Source: Cannabis sativa (Eukaryota; Streptophyta; Magnoliopsida; Rosales; Cannabaceae). From it: a stretch of DNA of 64,000 bases. The notes beneath the pieces are model-generated. The model saw only the letters and a program-made list of their open reading frames with translations. It made no database searches and was not told the origin of the DNA. Positions 46,914 through 58,691 of the stretch are shown here, piece by piece; position 1 is the stretch's first letter, and every line of letters begins with the position of its first letter. The translations under genes were made by a program, and so were the position numbers. Location of the stretch: contig NC_083602.1 in NCBI RefSeq assembly GCF_029168945.1, forward strand, positions 30,243,323-30,307,322, written 5' to 3'.

Positions 46914-47106
46914 CACTACTACAAAAATGATATTTTGCTTCAGTGACATATAAAGATATTGTTTCGATTGATGTAATTGACGTTATACCCGTAGACACAA
47001 ATAGTGATATTTTTTGCTTCGGTTATAAACCGATACTAATTAATTTAATTTTTACTTTGGTTATGAACCGAAGCAAAAAGAAAAGTTTTTGTTTCAAATA
47101 GTAGTG
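46914..47106. mobile_element. Short CACTA-like MITE
   Basis: 193 bp, CACTACTACAAAAATG..CAAATAGTAGTG. Internal motifs TTGCTTCGGTTATAAACCGA and GGTTATGAACCGAAGC form inverted subterminal repeats. A 3-bp duplication is not clear (TTG and CAT). It interrupts the Myb-like relic. Confidence 0.65.
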
Positions 47107-47836
47107 CATCGATGCTAATTGATTTTTTACTTTATTTCATAACCAAAGCAAAAGAATTTTAAAATAAATAAAAAAAATCTGAACCAAAATAAAGCATACT
47201 ATAATGTGATATTTCCATTATATTGAAAATAACGAGACAGTATTAATAAAACATTCAATCAGGTAATAATAGTAAAATGCTAATTTAATTTAAGAATTGA
47301 GATCGTATTCAAAAGAAATTAATCTTTTTAACCCATTAAAATTTATATCTATATATACATATAGTTCTGTTGTTAAGTACAATAATTTAGCAGTCTAATC
47401 TTTTAGGATTCTAATTTTTTAAATTTGTGGTTTCTCTAATTTTTGTCTTATGTAATAATAATAAAAGGATCTACAATTTATCTAATAATCTAAAAATAAT
47501 TAATATGTATTTTATTAATAAAATGATATGTTTTTTTTTTTGAAACATAAAAAATAATAAAAAAATGATATGTATTTATCTAAAATGATATGTTAGTACA
47601 TTCTAACTAATAAAAAATAATTTATAGATCAACCTTTCTATTTAGCTATAAGTGGAACCCAACCTTCCAATTTTAACTAAATTATGAGAATGAATCTATT
47701 ACAATATAATTTAATGTAATATATATCAATAACTATTAATATAATTACACTTTATTATTGAAATTTCAAAAGGCATTAAATTTAATATAGATAGTAACTA
47801 TTATCAATTTTAATATATTAATAATATTAATTATTA
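47107..47836. other. AT-rich intergenic DNA
   Basis: No gene, no structured repeat recognised. Ends with TAATTATTA before the MULE terminus. Confidence 0.5.
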
Positions 47837-49140
47837 GGGAAAAAAAATATAAAAAAGGAAAGAAAAATTACAAATATATTATGAGCCAGCCCATTAAACA
47901 TTTATACAGTCCACATACAAATATTTATAAAAATACGACATGCTCTAAACCTTCAGCCGCACGGAACGAATGATGAAGAAGAACATATACCTCGATCGTT
48001 CAAATCAACAACACAACCAAAATAAAACCAAAACGAAGAAAATGCCACCATTAATTCCGGCAAAATCAACTGGAAAAGAAGACCTACAATGATCTAAATA
48101 GAAAATTACAAAAAAAAAAAAACAGAAAAATTGTGAAGAAACGAAATTACACATTTGTTTTCGGTTTTATGCGATCAAAATAATTCCCCCTAATATCGAA
48201 ATCCAGATTCATGAAATGTAGATCTGTAACAAACAGATCTGGAACTCCCCCCGAATCCAAAACAAGGTACGATATGAAACATTTAAAAAAATCTCATGAA
48301 TAATAGATCTACGTTATATACAGTTACATTTTGGTTGATTACTAGTTTCCAATGTGGAATATATTTTTTAAAAAAGACAATAAGAAGAGTAAATTCGAAT
48401 TAAGGTACAACCAGTTACGTATAAGTCTGTTTATTTTTTGTTTTGGTTGTCTTATAGTTGTATTATCGTTGTATGATAGTTTATATATTATGCAAGAATT
48501 TTATTTGACGGGGACCACGAAATAGTAGTTATACATGGTAAGCTTTGTGCAAATAGTTGCATATTAGTTTTATAATAGTTGGAAAAAAGATCTAATTCAA
48601 ATAGAACTGATGAAAAACACAAGGTTCACAATTGGTAACAACTGACTTGAAATAACGAGAAGATCAAGAGCTCCCAATCAATCCAAATCAGGTATAAACA
48701 ATACATATAAGGTATATTCAGTTGCATAGTCTTTTTTTTATAATTTCAAAATATAATCAAGCAACAACTATGTTAATTGGAGTTAAGTTGTAAGTTTTTT
48801 CAAGTTGATTTATAGTTGCATCATCATTTCATAATAGTTGTATTCAATATTGCAGGAATTTATTTTGATAAAAAAAAAAAAGAGAAAATACTTGGACAGA
48901 TAGTTAGTTTGTTTAATAAATTTAAAACGTTTCGTAATAGTTGCATTTCAGTTTTTTCATAATTTCATAACATTAGTAAAACAAAACAAATGACAAAAAC
49001 ATGGTTCGGAATTGGAAATACAAGACTTGAACAGAGAAAATGAAATAAAAGTAAGTTTTTATTCTATTTCATAAATATCATTTTATTTTTTGTTATAAAA
49101 ATCAGTAAAAAAATGGTCGGATACATTACTAATATTAGCA
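47837..49140 (+). mobile_element. Second MULE of the ULP1-carrying family, transposase-side end
   Basis: Starts GGGAAAAAAA and follows the minus strand of the first element inward from 9537: ATTACAA..GAGCCAGCCCAT..AACATTTATACAGTCC, CCTTCAGCCGCACG (about 47957), GATCTGGAACTCCCCCC (about 48236) and ACAGTTACATTTTGGTTGATT (about 48320). So it is oriented left to right with the transposase end on the left. No transposase ORF follows, so the element is truncated near 49140 or internally deleted. No second terminus was found. Confidence 0.8.
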
Positions 49141-49194
49141 ATAACAGAATTGTCTTTTCAGATCGGGTTTGGGTCGGGTCTGTCGGACCCGCGT

Positions 49195-49540
49195 GACTGA
49201 AAAACGGGTCAAAACGACCCAGTTTGGCTGAGGAAGACGACCCAAATGACGTGTCGTTTTTAAGTTAAATGGTTGCTGTCGTTTGTCCAAACGACGTGTC
49301 GTTTTTTCCCTGTGGAAAACGACATTTCGTTTTTTGTCGTTGTGGGCAGCCCTTCAGGTTGAGAAAACGACAGGTCGTTTTTCCCCTTGTACAAAACGAC
49401 GTGTCGTTTTCTACATGCATTAGCAGCCTTTCAGAATGTTAAACGACGTGTCGTTTTTACTTGTATGTTCAGCCCTTCAGGATTGGAAAAAAAATGACGT
49501 GTCGTTTTGCTTTTTGCAAAAAGGACATGTCATTTAGGCA
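49195..49540. repeat. Array of AAAACGACGTGTCGTTTT palindromes
   Basis: About eight copies or variants of a near-perfect palindrome (arms AAAACGAC/GTCGTTTT, 2-base centre), at about 49244, 49289, 49316, 49364, 49393, 49440, 49493 and 49521. They are spaced by a CAGCC(C/T)TTCAG motif at 49347, 49422 and 49470. Each core contains ACGTGTC, the ABRE/bZIP-type core. It lies between the MULE fragment and the Copia leader, possibly part of an LTR or leader promoter. Function not shown. Confidence 0.85.
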
Positions 49541-50760
49541 GTACCATTTTTCAAAAAAAAAAAGGAAAAATTCCGAATTTTTTATAAATTTTTATTTATT
49601 TGGAATATTAATTATTTTCCTATTTTATGTTAATTTAGTCAATAAATTGCATTTAGTCAATTTTCCATTTTTGTTTAATACATATATTTAGTATAAATTG
49701 AAAGTGGAAATTTGTTTAATTTGGTAATCTATTACACGATTTATTTAGGCATGTAATAATTATGCTAATTTGTATAATTGTGCATTTAATTATATATTAC
49801 TAAATTTATGCAATTTATTGTCTGAATTAATTTTTGAAAAATCTGCCATTAATTTCATATTAAGGAATTAGCATTTAATTAATTATCATACATTAATTGT
49901 ATTAATTTGTATTTATTTGACAAATTTGTGTTTAATGCAATTAATTTAGATTTGTATGTTTTAAATGCTATACATAAATTCCTTTTATAGTTCTAGATAT
50001 ATTTAGAAATATTCAAACATTATGATAGGTTGAATATTTTATTTAGCACATTAAGTTTCATAAAACTTCATAAAATTATTCATAAAATATTCATAAAACT
50101 TTATAAAATGAATAAAATATGAATAAAACGTAAGTAATTTTGTGGTTTGACATAAGAAAACATGAATTTGGGACAAATGCTCATATCTAGAACGGTTTTT
50201 AATCTTCGAAACGACCACACTAGGAGCACTAATTTCAGTGATTGTCTATTATGTTAATAACGAAATTACTTTTAGGTAGAGCCCAATACCTAATGTCTAA
50301 GTGAAAATATAATTTTAAATAATTATTGAGTAGCCACAGCATCTTTAATTATATAAAATTATATATTAATTGAAATTCACCTTAATGGACAAAACTTGTA
50401 ATTAATTATTTAGATATAATAATTTTACCCCACAGGGATTTTATTATATTTTTATAATTAATTAGGATAATATATTAAGTTAAATTCTCTTAATTCACCC
50501 CACAGGGAGTTATGAGGATTTGATTTAATAGTGTTATCACAAATTTTAATTAAGATAGATTTTATTCCTCAATTTTCTTAAATTAAATATTTCGTTAAAT
50601 CTATCATAAAGTTCATATAATTTTATTAGATTTAAAATTTAGCCCACATGCAATTTTAGATTTAATAAAAAATTTCATCTTCATCATGTTTATGCATTGG
50701 TAAAACATGAATTCATTAAAGCCTCGATTTTCTTTTTACATCTAAATTTGTAATCCTATT
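49541..50760 (+). other. AT-rich leader upstream of Copia gag
   Basis: No gene. TTTTACCCCACAGGGA and TTCACCCCACAGGGA (about 50424 and 50494) are part of an imperfect internal repeat. No primer-binding site (TGGTATCAGAGC) and no copy of the 56715-57201 LTR is visible, so the 5' end of the Copia element seems lost or replaced. Confidence 0.45.
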
Positions 50761-50767
50761 CTTGCAG

Positions 50768-51541
50768 CTATTTCATCCACATTTAAATACGCTGAAATTA
50801 CTAGTGAAATCTCTGAGCTTAGGAGTGACAACTTCAAAATCTGGAAGGAACAAGTTCTTCTCCACCTAGCTTGCACTGACATGGACTATGCAATAAAGAA
50901 AGACGAACTAGCTGCTATCACTGATACTAGCACTGCTGGTGAGATTGCACTGCGTGAAAAGTGGGAGCAATCCAATCGTCTTTGCATCATGTTCATTATG
51001 TCTAGAATTTCTTTGGGAATGCGTGGATCGGTGGAGCCACCTGAGAAGGTGAAAGATTTTATCAAAGTGATGGATGAGCAATTTGACACTTTAGATAAAT
51101 CTTTGTTCATCAACCTCATCCAAGAGTTCTCGTCGACAAAACTCACCGCTGTTAAAGGAGTTCGAGAACACATTTCTAAAATGAGGGACATCACTGCTCA
51201 TTTGAAGAAACTCGATGTTATCATTCCTGATACCTTCCTGGTTCATTACATCCTTCACAATCTTCCTCCACAGTATGGGCCTTTCAAAATTTCCTACAAC
51301 ACACATAAGGAAAAATGGAGCATCAATGAATTGATGACCATGTGTGCTCAAGAGGAAGCCAGGCTCCTATAGGAGCAAGGAGAAAGTGTTCACCTCGCCA
51401 CTCAACCTAAGAAACGCAAACCATTCAAGAAGAACAAAGGAAAAATGCCCATGGCTCCCAAGGCTGCCATAAAGAAAGATTCCGTCAAATGTTTCTTTTG
51501 TAAACAAAAGGGACATGCGAAAAAGGAGTGCAGCTAGTTTA
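50768..51541 (+). pseudogene. Copia gag with CCHC knuckle
   Basis: The frame is open upstream of the first ATG (50881) and reads AISSTFKYAEITSE.. from about 50767, so the true start may be non-ATG, spliced or mutated. It contains the UBN2-type gag domain (LHLACTDMDYAI..HNLPPQY..MCAQEEARLL). TAG stop at 51370-51372, then the Lys-rich linker and zinc knuckle CFFCKQKGHAKKEC (about 51490-51532), followed by a TAG at 51536-51538. Confidence 0.78.
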
Positions 51542-53457
51542 AGAAATGGATGGATGACAAAGGTAATCCAATTTCCTTAGTATGTTATGAATCTAACATG
51601 GCTAATGTTAATCTTAACACATGGTGGATTGATTCCGGTTCAACAATTCACATAACAAATTCCTTGCAGGATATTCAAAATCTAAGGAAGCCAGTGGCAA
51701 GTGAGCAAAGCATCTTATCTGGAAACAAGATGGGCTCACGAGTGGAAGCCATAGGAACGTGCAACTTAGTTTTAAGCAGTGATTTTATTTTAAAGTTGGA
51801 AAAGACTTTTTATGTACCAAGTTTCTCTAGAAACTTGATTTCAGTTTCAAGACTTATACCCTTTGGTTTTTCCTTTACATTTTCAGAAAAATATTTAAAT
51901 TTATATAATAAATCTGAATGTGTTGGAAATGGTATTTTGTCTGATGGTCTTTACTGCCTTAATTTACAAAATAATACCACTAATAATGTTATGCATGTTC
52001 ACACTAACACTAAAAGATGTGTTATGAAAGAGAATTCTTGTACATTGTGGCACCGGAAATTGGGACATATTAACATTGATAGAATTAAAAGGTTGGTAAA
52101 AGATGGGGTACTCAATACCTTAGATTTTACTGACTTTGATACTTGTGTGGATTGCATTAAGGGAAAGCAAACCTCCAAGTCTGTCAAAACTGGTGTCCGT
52201 AGGAGTTCTGAAATATTAGAAATTATACATACTGATATATGTAGTCCAGACATGGACTCACATGGTCAGAAATACTTCATCTCATTCATAGATGGTTACT
52301 CATGCTACATGTATATCTATTTACTTCATAATAAAAGTGAAGCATTAGATATCTTTAAGATATTTAAAGCTGAAGTAGAGAAATAATGCAACAAGCAAAT
52401 TAAGATAGTGAGATCAGATAGAGGAGGTGAGTATTATGGTAGATACACAGAAGATGGGCAAGCACCTGGTCCATTTGAGAACTTTCTTAAAGAAAATGAG
52501 ATTGTTGCCCATTACACCTTGTCTGGTACACCCGAGCAAAATGGTGTTGTAGAAAGAAGAAACCGAACATTAATGGACATGGTGCGGAGTATGCTTAGTA
52601 GCAACTCTAACCTTCCTAAATCCTTGTGGACTGAAGCTTTAAAGACATCCGTGTACATATTAAACCGAGTTCCAACAAAGGCAGTCTCAAAAACTCCTTT
52701 TGAATTATGAAAAGGTTGGAAACCAAGTTTAAATCATGTACCCATTTAGGGATGTCCATCTGAAGTCAGAATATATAATCCACAAGAGAAAAAATTGGAA
52801 CCAAGGACCATAAGCGGATTCTTTATAGGGTACGCTGAAAAGTCTAAAGGTTACAAGTTTTATTCTCCATCTCATAGCACAAGAATTGTGGAATCAAGGA
52901 ATGCAGAATTTCTTGAGAATGCCTTCATCAGTGGGAGTGATCAATCGAAGGACTTAGGTCCTGAGAAAGATCCTTCAGAACCTTCCACTTTAAAAGCAAG
53001 ATTGATAATGGTGAACACTCCTATAGTTCAAACGAATGTTGAACAACCATTACCAATCACTGAAGATCCACAAGTTGGTAATGATAATCTAGTAGATCAA
53101 GATGTTCAAGAGTTGCCTGCAACTGTTGAACAACCTGCTGAACCTGTTGAACCAGCTGCTGCTCCCCAAGAGCCTGTTGGTGAAGTCTTAAGAAGATCTA
53201 CTAGACCTGTCAAACCAAAGATTTACAAAGGCTATGTAGTGTATTTATTAGAATCTAATATTGGAATTGGAAATGATCCAGAAATGTTTTTACAAGCTAT
53301 GAACAGTAGAGAATCAAAATTGTGGTACAATGATATGGATGATTAAATGAATTCTATGAGGTGCAACAAAGTCTGGGAACTTATAAAGTTGCCTAATGGG
53401 GCGAGAGCCATTGGTTGTAAATGGATCTATAAAACTAAGAAAGACTCATTAGGCAAC
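51542..53457 (+). pseudogene. Copia protease-integrase-RT start, stops only
   Basis: Protease motif WWIDSGSTIHI (51622-51654). GAG pre-integrase HRKLGHINID..CVDCIKGKQ (52051-52170). Integrase core with the first Asp in IHTDICSPD, the second in VRSDRGGEY (52410) and the Glu in [14 protein letters not shown] Pro/Glu/Gln-rich linker (53000-53180), then the RT start NKVWELIKLP..GCKWIYKTKK (53365-53445). Stops: TAA 52384, TGA 52708, TAG 52748, TAA 53344. No frameshift. The end is the junction with the gypsy fragment. Confidence 0.85.
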
Positions 53458-54160
53458 GGGAGCGTGCCCTAAAAACTGCGTTGAGGTGATCACGCAGATC
53501 ACCTCGGTGTACACGGTAACGTCCTCCCTGCTGTGTCTGTACAGAGCCAGACCTCGTATACCTGCTTGGAGTGCGGCCATGCGAGGATGAAGAGGCCGAT
53601 TCTGCGTCGTTGTCACGAGATGGACGCCTGCGAGGATTGCGGCGCTCAGGATCCTCGTCGATTTGTGCGCTCTGGTTAGGAAACCTTGCAGATTGATCTC
53701 TTAACGTCGGGTGATTCAAGTCCAGAGCTTCAGGGTCAGTTCTTCGTTCCCTGCGTACACGGTTAGTTTGACGTCTGGAAACTGTTACCTGAGGGTTTTC
53801 GTTGCGAATGGCAGGAACTCGAGGAGGGCGTCGAGCTCGACTCTGTCCATCTACCTCGGCTTGTAGTGCTCGCAGTTGATCCTGAATTGCAGCATATTGA
53901 TCGGTCGTGAGCTGGACCATTCCTTCGGATACTACCGCCGGGGTGACGGGGGGAAAATGCATGGTTGCTGGTGGTGTGGACGTGTCTCCGACTTGAGGGC
54001 CAGTCGTTTCTGGGAATAGGTTGAGAGGTCTGATGTTGCTCCTCCCTATTCCGCCATTGATGACGTCTACAGGTGGCACTCCAGCTCCAGGCAATGGTAC
54101 GCTCATCATTCCAACATTGATGGATCCGTTGTTAGCTCCGTTAACGTGATTTCCAGCCAT
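53458..54160 (-). pseudogene. Gypsy gag, truncated
   Basis: ATG 54160 (MAGNHVNGANNGSINVG). About 234 codons remain: a Gly/Pro-rich N terminus, a coiled-coil-like segment (TTDQYAAIQDQLRALQAEVD), then Arg/Ser-rich low complexity. The open frame runs past the junction into Copia sequence to 53435, so the last residues are not gag. It is open for its whole remaining length, and the gag capsid core and knuckle are missing. Confidence 0.75.
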
Positions 54161-55081
54161 GATGAATGGTGTTCTTTGAAGTGAATGAAATCTTTCAGTC
54201 GAATTCCCACAGACGGCGCCAAATGTTGTCGAGTGAATTTCGCAACACCAAAAAGTACTAATTAATTGATATAAAAGGGAATTTTTAGGGAAATGACAAG
54301 TGCGAGTATTCAACCTAAAATGGCGAGTAATCGACTGGGAATGCAAGAACACACAACAAGGCTGGAAAAAGTAAACAAGACAAAGAATTATAGTGGTTCA
54401 GTCAGATTTCGATCTGCTTAGTCCACTGTAGTAAAGGATTCGTAGGTGCATTTTCATGGTGGATCACCCCTTTATATACAAAGTAGGCGTCCAATCGGTT
54501 ACATAAGGATCACATTCATTGTTAATCCATTATTTACACATTGAATTGCAATAACTAAACTCAAACAACGTTAACATTAATAAATGTGTGACAGTTACTA
54601 AGTTCATCAACGTATGCATCTTCCGCATCTGCGAGTTGACTGTTCATGTTCCGTTTGTTGAGCTCGCAGGATTGCCAGTACGTTTGAAACGTCTGCGCCC
54701 TTAGGTAATCACCCCTTGTAGATATCGCATGTTGGAGCTAGTAAGATCTGGACATGCGAGTTTATATTGGTCTGTCAGGGCTGTTGGGACCAAACTGCAT
54801 CATAGGGAGTTGGTCTCTATACTTGTCGCAGAAATATAGAGGGGACACTCGCACATGTTCTGACACATGCGAGTTGGATCTACCCTGTATGATGAGAATC
54901 ACGGTTACACGGTGCGACTTAAGTCGCACTTGCAATATCTCGCTGGTTTTATCCTGAGCGAGGTCTAAACTTCGAGAAGTCTCTCGCGGACATTCAGCCT
55001 TCATTGGAAATCTGAATACACGTGTCCTTTAAAGAGGAGTCTGATCTCGAGTTTCTAGGTGAGAGAAATCTCACTATAACA
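53458..55081 (-). mobile_element. Ty3/gypsy fragment: 5' LTR, PBS and partial gag
   Basis: Read on minus: LTR 55081-54224 (858 bp, TGTTATAGTGAG..CTCGACAACA, TATATAAA near 54475), then TTTGGCGCCGTCTGTGGGAA, the usual start of gypsy internal regions with the PBS, then gag from ATG 54160. The right border is exactly the LTR end and abuts Copia RT sequence. The left border cuts gag at about 53458. No 3' LTR is present. Confidence 0.85.
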
Positions 55082-56414
55082 TGACTATACAAAGACTTTT
55101 TCTCCTGTATCAAAGAAAGATTCCCTCAGAGTCATCTTGGCCTTAGTTGCTCATTTTGATTTAGAGTTGGAGCAGATGGATGTAAAAACTGCTTTTCTGA
55201 ATGGTGATCTAGAGGAGGAGGTATACATGAAACAACCAGAAGGATTCTCCTCTAGTGAAGGTCAGGATTTGGTATGCAAGCTTAAGAAGTCCATCTATGG
55301 ATTAAAACAAGCATCCCGCCAATGGTATTTAAAATTTCATGATGTCATCTCTTCCTTTGGATTTGAAAAGAATGTCATGGATCAATGCATATACCTGAAG
55401 GAAAGTGGGAGTAAGATCTGTTTTCTTATTTTATATGTGGACGATATTCTTCTTGCATCCAATGATAAAGGGTTGCTACGTGAAGTGAAACAATTTCTTT
55501 CAAAGAACTTTGAGATGAAAGACATGGGTGAAGCATCCTATGTCATGGGCATTAAGATTCATAGAGATAGATACCGAGGTATCTTAGGTTTATCTCAAGA
55601 AGCCTACATCAACGGAGTTTTAGAAATATTTCATATGAAAAATTGTTCACCGAGCGTTGCTCCAATTGTGGAGGGTGATAAATTAAATTTGAGCCAGTGT
55701 CCAAAGAATGATTTTGAAAGAGAAGAAATGAAGAACATTCCTTATGCTTCTACTGTCGGAAGCCTAATGTATGCTCAGGTGTGCACAAGACCCGACATTG
55801 CTTATTTTGTCGGAATGTTAGGAAGATTTCAGAGTAACCCGGGGATACACCACTGGAAAGCTGCAAAGAAAGTAATGAGGTATCTTCAGGGTACTAAGGA
55901 TTACAAACTGATGTTCAAACGAACTGACAGTCTAGAAGTAGTTGGCTACTCAGACTCAGATTTCGCTGGTTGTACTGATTCATGTAAATCTACATCTGGT
56001 TACGTGTTTATGTTTCCTAGTGGAGTTGTGTCCTGGAAGAGTAACAAATAAACTTTGACTGCTACTTCTACTATGGAGGCTGAGTTCGTTTCTTATTTTG
56101 AGGCTACATCACATGGTGTATAGCTAAAGAGTTTCATTTCAGGCCTTAGAGTGGTTGATTCCATTGCAAGGCCGCTAAAGATGTTCTGTGACAATTCAGC
56201 TGCTGTTTTCATGGCTAAGAACAATAAAAGTGGAAGTCGAAGCAAGCACATCGACATTAAGTATTTAGCTATTAGAGAACGTGTTAAAGAAAATAAAGTG
56301 ATCTTTCAACACATTAGCGCTGAATTGATGATTGTTGATCCTATGACAAAAGGCTTGCCACCTCATAAATTCAAGGATCATGTAGAGAACATGGGACTTG
56401 GTTCCCTTATGTAA
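55082..56414 (+). pseudogene. Copia reverse transcriptase and RNase H
   Basis: RT resumes at TFSPVSKKDSLRVI (about 55094) and runs through LEQMDVKTAFLNG, YGLKQASRQWYLKF and the catalytic LYVDDILLAS (55432-55461). RNase H follows: CTRPDIAYFVGMLGRF, HHWKAAKKVMRYL, VGYSDSDFAGC (first Asp), a TAA at 56049-56051, TSTMEAEFV (Glu), a TAG near 56120, and KMFCDNSAAV, with the C-terminal block SKHIDIKYLAIRERV..DPMTKGLP and a natural stop at 56412. About 20 codons of RT before this point are missing at the gypsy insertion. Confidence 0.85.
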
Positions 56415-56714
56415 TTTGTACAAATAAAGTTATTATTAATGAAATTCTTATTTTGATTTTTCTCATATTTATGCGCATCTTAATTTTACATTTGAAAAAA
56501 TTTCAGAGGACCTGAATAAACTTAAGGTTTAGGATTTATTCACTTAAGTACATTGCAACATAAAGTACATTGTTATATAGTAAATGTATTGTAATACATG
56601 GAAGATAATACTCGACTCATAATGAGGACATGTCGCTATGATTCGTATGTTTATTATATAATGAGGAACGTTGGGTTTGAATGTTTTAGTTTAAATGCTG
56701 ACCAAGTGGGAGAA

Positions 56715-57201
56715 TATAACAATATTTTATATTTAAGGAAATAAATTTCTATTTAAGGAAATAAAATAAATAATTTATTTTCTGATAAATGAATATTTTA
56801 TATTCATTGAATCTGGACAAAATCAATTATGTAATATTCTATATATGGTCAGATTTCTATATTCATTACCCGATTTGATTTTCTGATTTAATTGTCAAAA
56901 TATTCTGATAATTAATGTGGCGCAGATACTGATGGAGTATCTCACCTATAAATATAAGGTCTCGGTCTCCGAGCTTCTCACTCATTCTGTTTATTCAGCA
57001 AATTTCATCTAAAGAGAGTTGAGAGAGCGAGGAAGCCCGAACTCCAATGCCGAAGCTATCGCAGGGATTGAAGCTCAAAGATTAATGGCTGGAGGTATTT
57101 CGATCCTTCATTGTATATATATGATCGATATGAGTATAGTTTATTTTTCGCATTTCATATATATATATGCTATATTACATATACTATATTATAGTTTAAC
57201 A
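56715..57201 (+). repeat. Probable 3' LTR of this Copia element
   Basis: Follows a PPT-like AAGTGGGAG and ends AGTTTAACA. It contains TATAAATA at 56947-56954 and a plausible R/U5 start at about 56980. The expected TG start reads TA, so the first base pair may have mutated. No 5' partner is seen, so the borders are tentative. Confidence 0.5.
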
Positions 57202-58691
57202 TTTTATTCTAATGGGTGATCTTCTATTTATACACATATAAGAGTCAAATATTAAAAAATTAAAAAAAATATATTAATTACAATTAATAATAATAAATAA
57301 ATAATTTATACATCCACATAATATACCAAAAATAAAAAGAATATAAGTAAAAATAAAGGGGGGTTATTGTTTTGAAGGATATATTGTCCATTTAATGATT
57401 TCACATCCATAATTTTAATTTTATCATCCCAATTAATTGACCAATTAGAAAATAAGAGTATAGTCTTCACTCTTCATCATGATCCACCACAACCTTGAAT
57501 ATAATAGACATTGTTAAACAATTATTGATTTGCTTACTAGAAAAGGTAAGCATAATATATTCTCCAATACGGTAAATGCTTTAAAGAATCTCAAAAAAAG
57601 GAAAGGACAAAGTTTGCAAATCCCAAGTTATTTTAATGCTGTTGATCTACATTGAAAGAGATCTTGCAAATCCCTCATTTTATGATGCAGATCAGTACAA
57701 GATTTTCTCTCCCAATTATTTTTTTTCATTTTTTAAAACTGTAATGTTTATTATATACTTTAATGAATTTTAAGAATCTTTGAAAAAGAAAGGCCAAAAA
57801 TGTTTCTCAAATCCCCAGTTTTATGTCTATGCTATAAGCACTGTCACATGCATTTTCCTGTACATGTTCATATATAAATCTTCTCCTAGCAAGTTGCAGT
57901 AGTCTGCTATAAATATATTTCTCAAAATATGTAAAGTTTATTTAATAAATAATTTATTTTTAGTTTTTAACATAATTAATTTCTGATAGAAACCATGCAT
58001 TATAATCAATGCATTTTATAAAACTTATTTTATTGTTTCCAGTAGGGACAATTTATGGTGCATGGCTAGCTGTGTCACTAGCTAAATCATTGCAGTTAAA
58101 TTATTTAGAAATGAATAAATGCTTCAAACAAAGCTCACATGGCCAAGTATCATCCTGTCTCTTTGTTTGGAATCTTAGTTATATTTTCCTCTCAACCAAC
58201 CAACCAGACAGACAATTAAATTGAATTCAAATTATTTTTATGTATAAAAATATATGCACGATACAAAGAATCTCATCCATATAATATACACCACATAAAA
58301 TAATACATACCATATAAAAGAATTTATGGGGAACAAAAAGCACCCAATGACAACTAACACATTGACAATTATTATTAGACAAATCCATACCAAAAAAAAA
58401 AAGAAAAGTAAAAAAGAAAGAAGAAGAAGAAAATTACACATGATCAAGAGCAAGGTAATATGAACATCTTCTATATTATTACTCCTTGTCTCTAAGAAAC
58501 TTCCGAAACATTTCTCTCATATAATTTGAACATATTAAGCTTCAAAAAACAGAAAGAAAGAAAGAAGAAAAAAAAACATGGTACAATTAAGACGCATTCA
58601 AACTCCGTGCTCGATCCCATTCGAGCCGGTTTGATTCCATTTGATCGTGTTGGACTTAGGATTGGATTGAGTTCAACATGAAAAAATGGTT
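57202..58691. other. Intergenic and 3' UTR of Aux/IAA gene
   Basis: No gene. 57540-57860 has two loosely similar segments with GAAAGG(A/C)CAAA..TTGCAAATCCC. 58240-58691 is likely the Aux/IAA 3' UTR and downstream region. Confidence 0.5.

Larger units (their letters stand above)
50761..57201 (+). mobile_element. Ty1/copia retrotransposon, nonsense-decayed, with gypsy insertion
   Basis: Gag, protease, integrase, RT and RNase H are in order. Gag to the start of RT (50.76-53.46 kb) is one continuous frame interrupted only by stop codons. RT is split by a gypsy fragment (53458-55081). RT and RNase H continue to 56414. A PPT-like AAGTGGGAG lies at 56704-56712, followed by a probable 3' LTR. It appears younger than the other two Copia elements, because frames are otherwise preserved. 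The 5' LTR is missing. Confidence 0.85.

Noticed and set aside
53435..54352. 305-codon minus ORF as a host gene
   Set aside because: It runs from the gypsy leader through PBS and gag into Copia sequence; it is a chance fusion of transposon parts.
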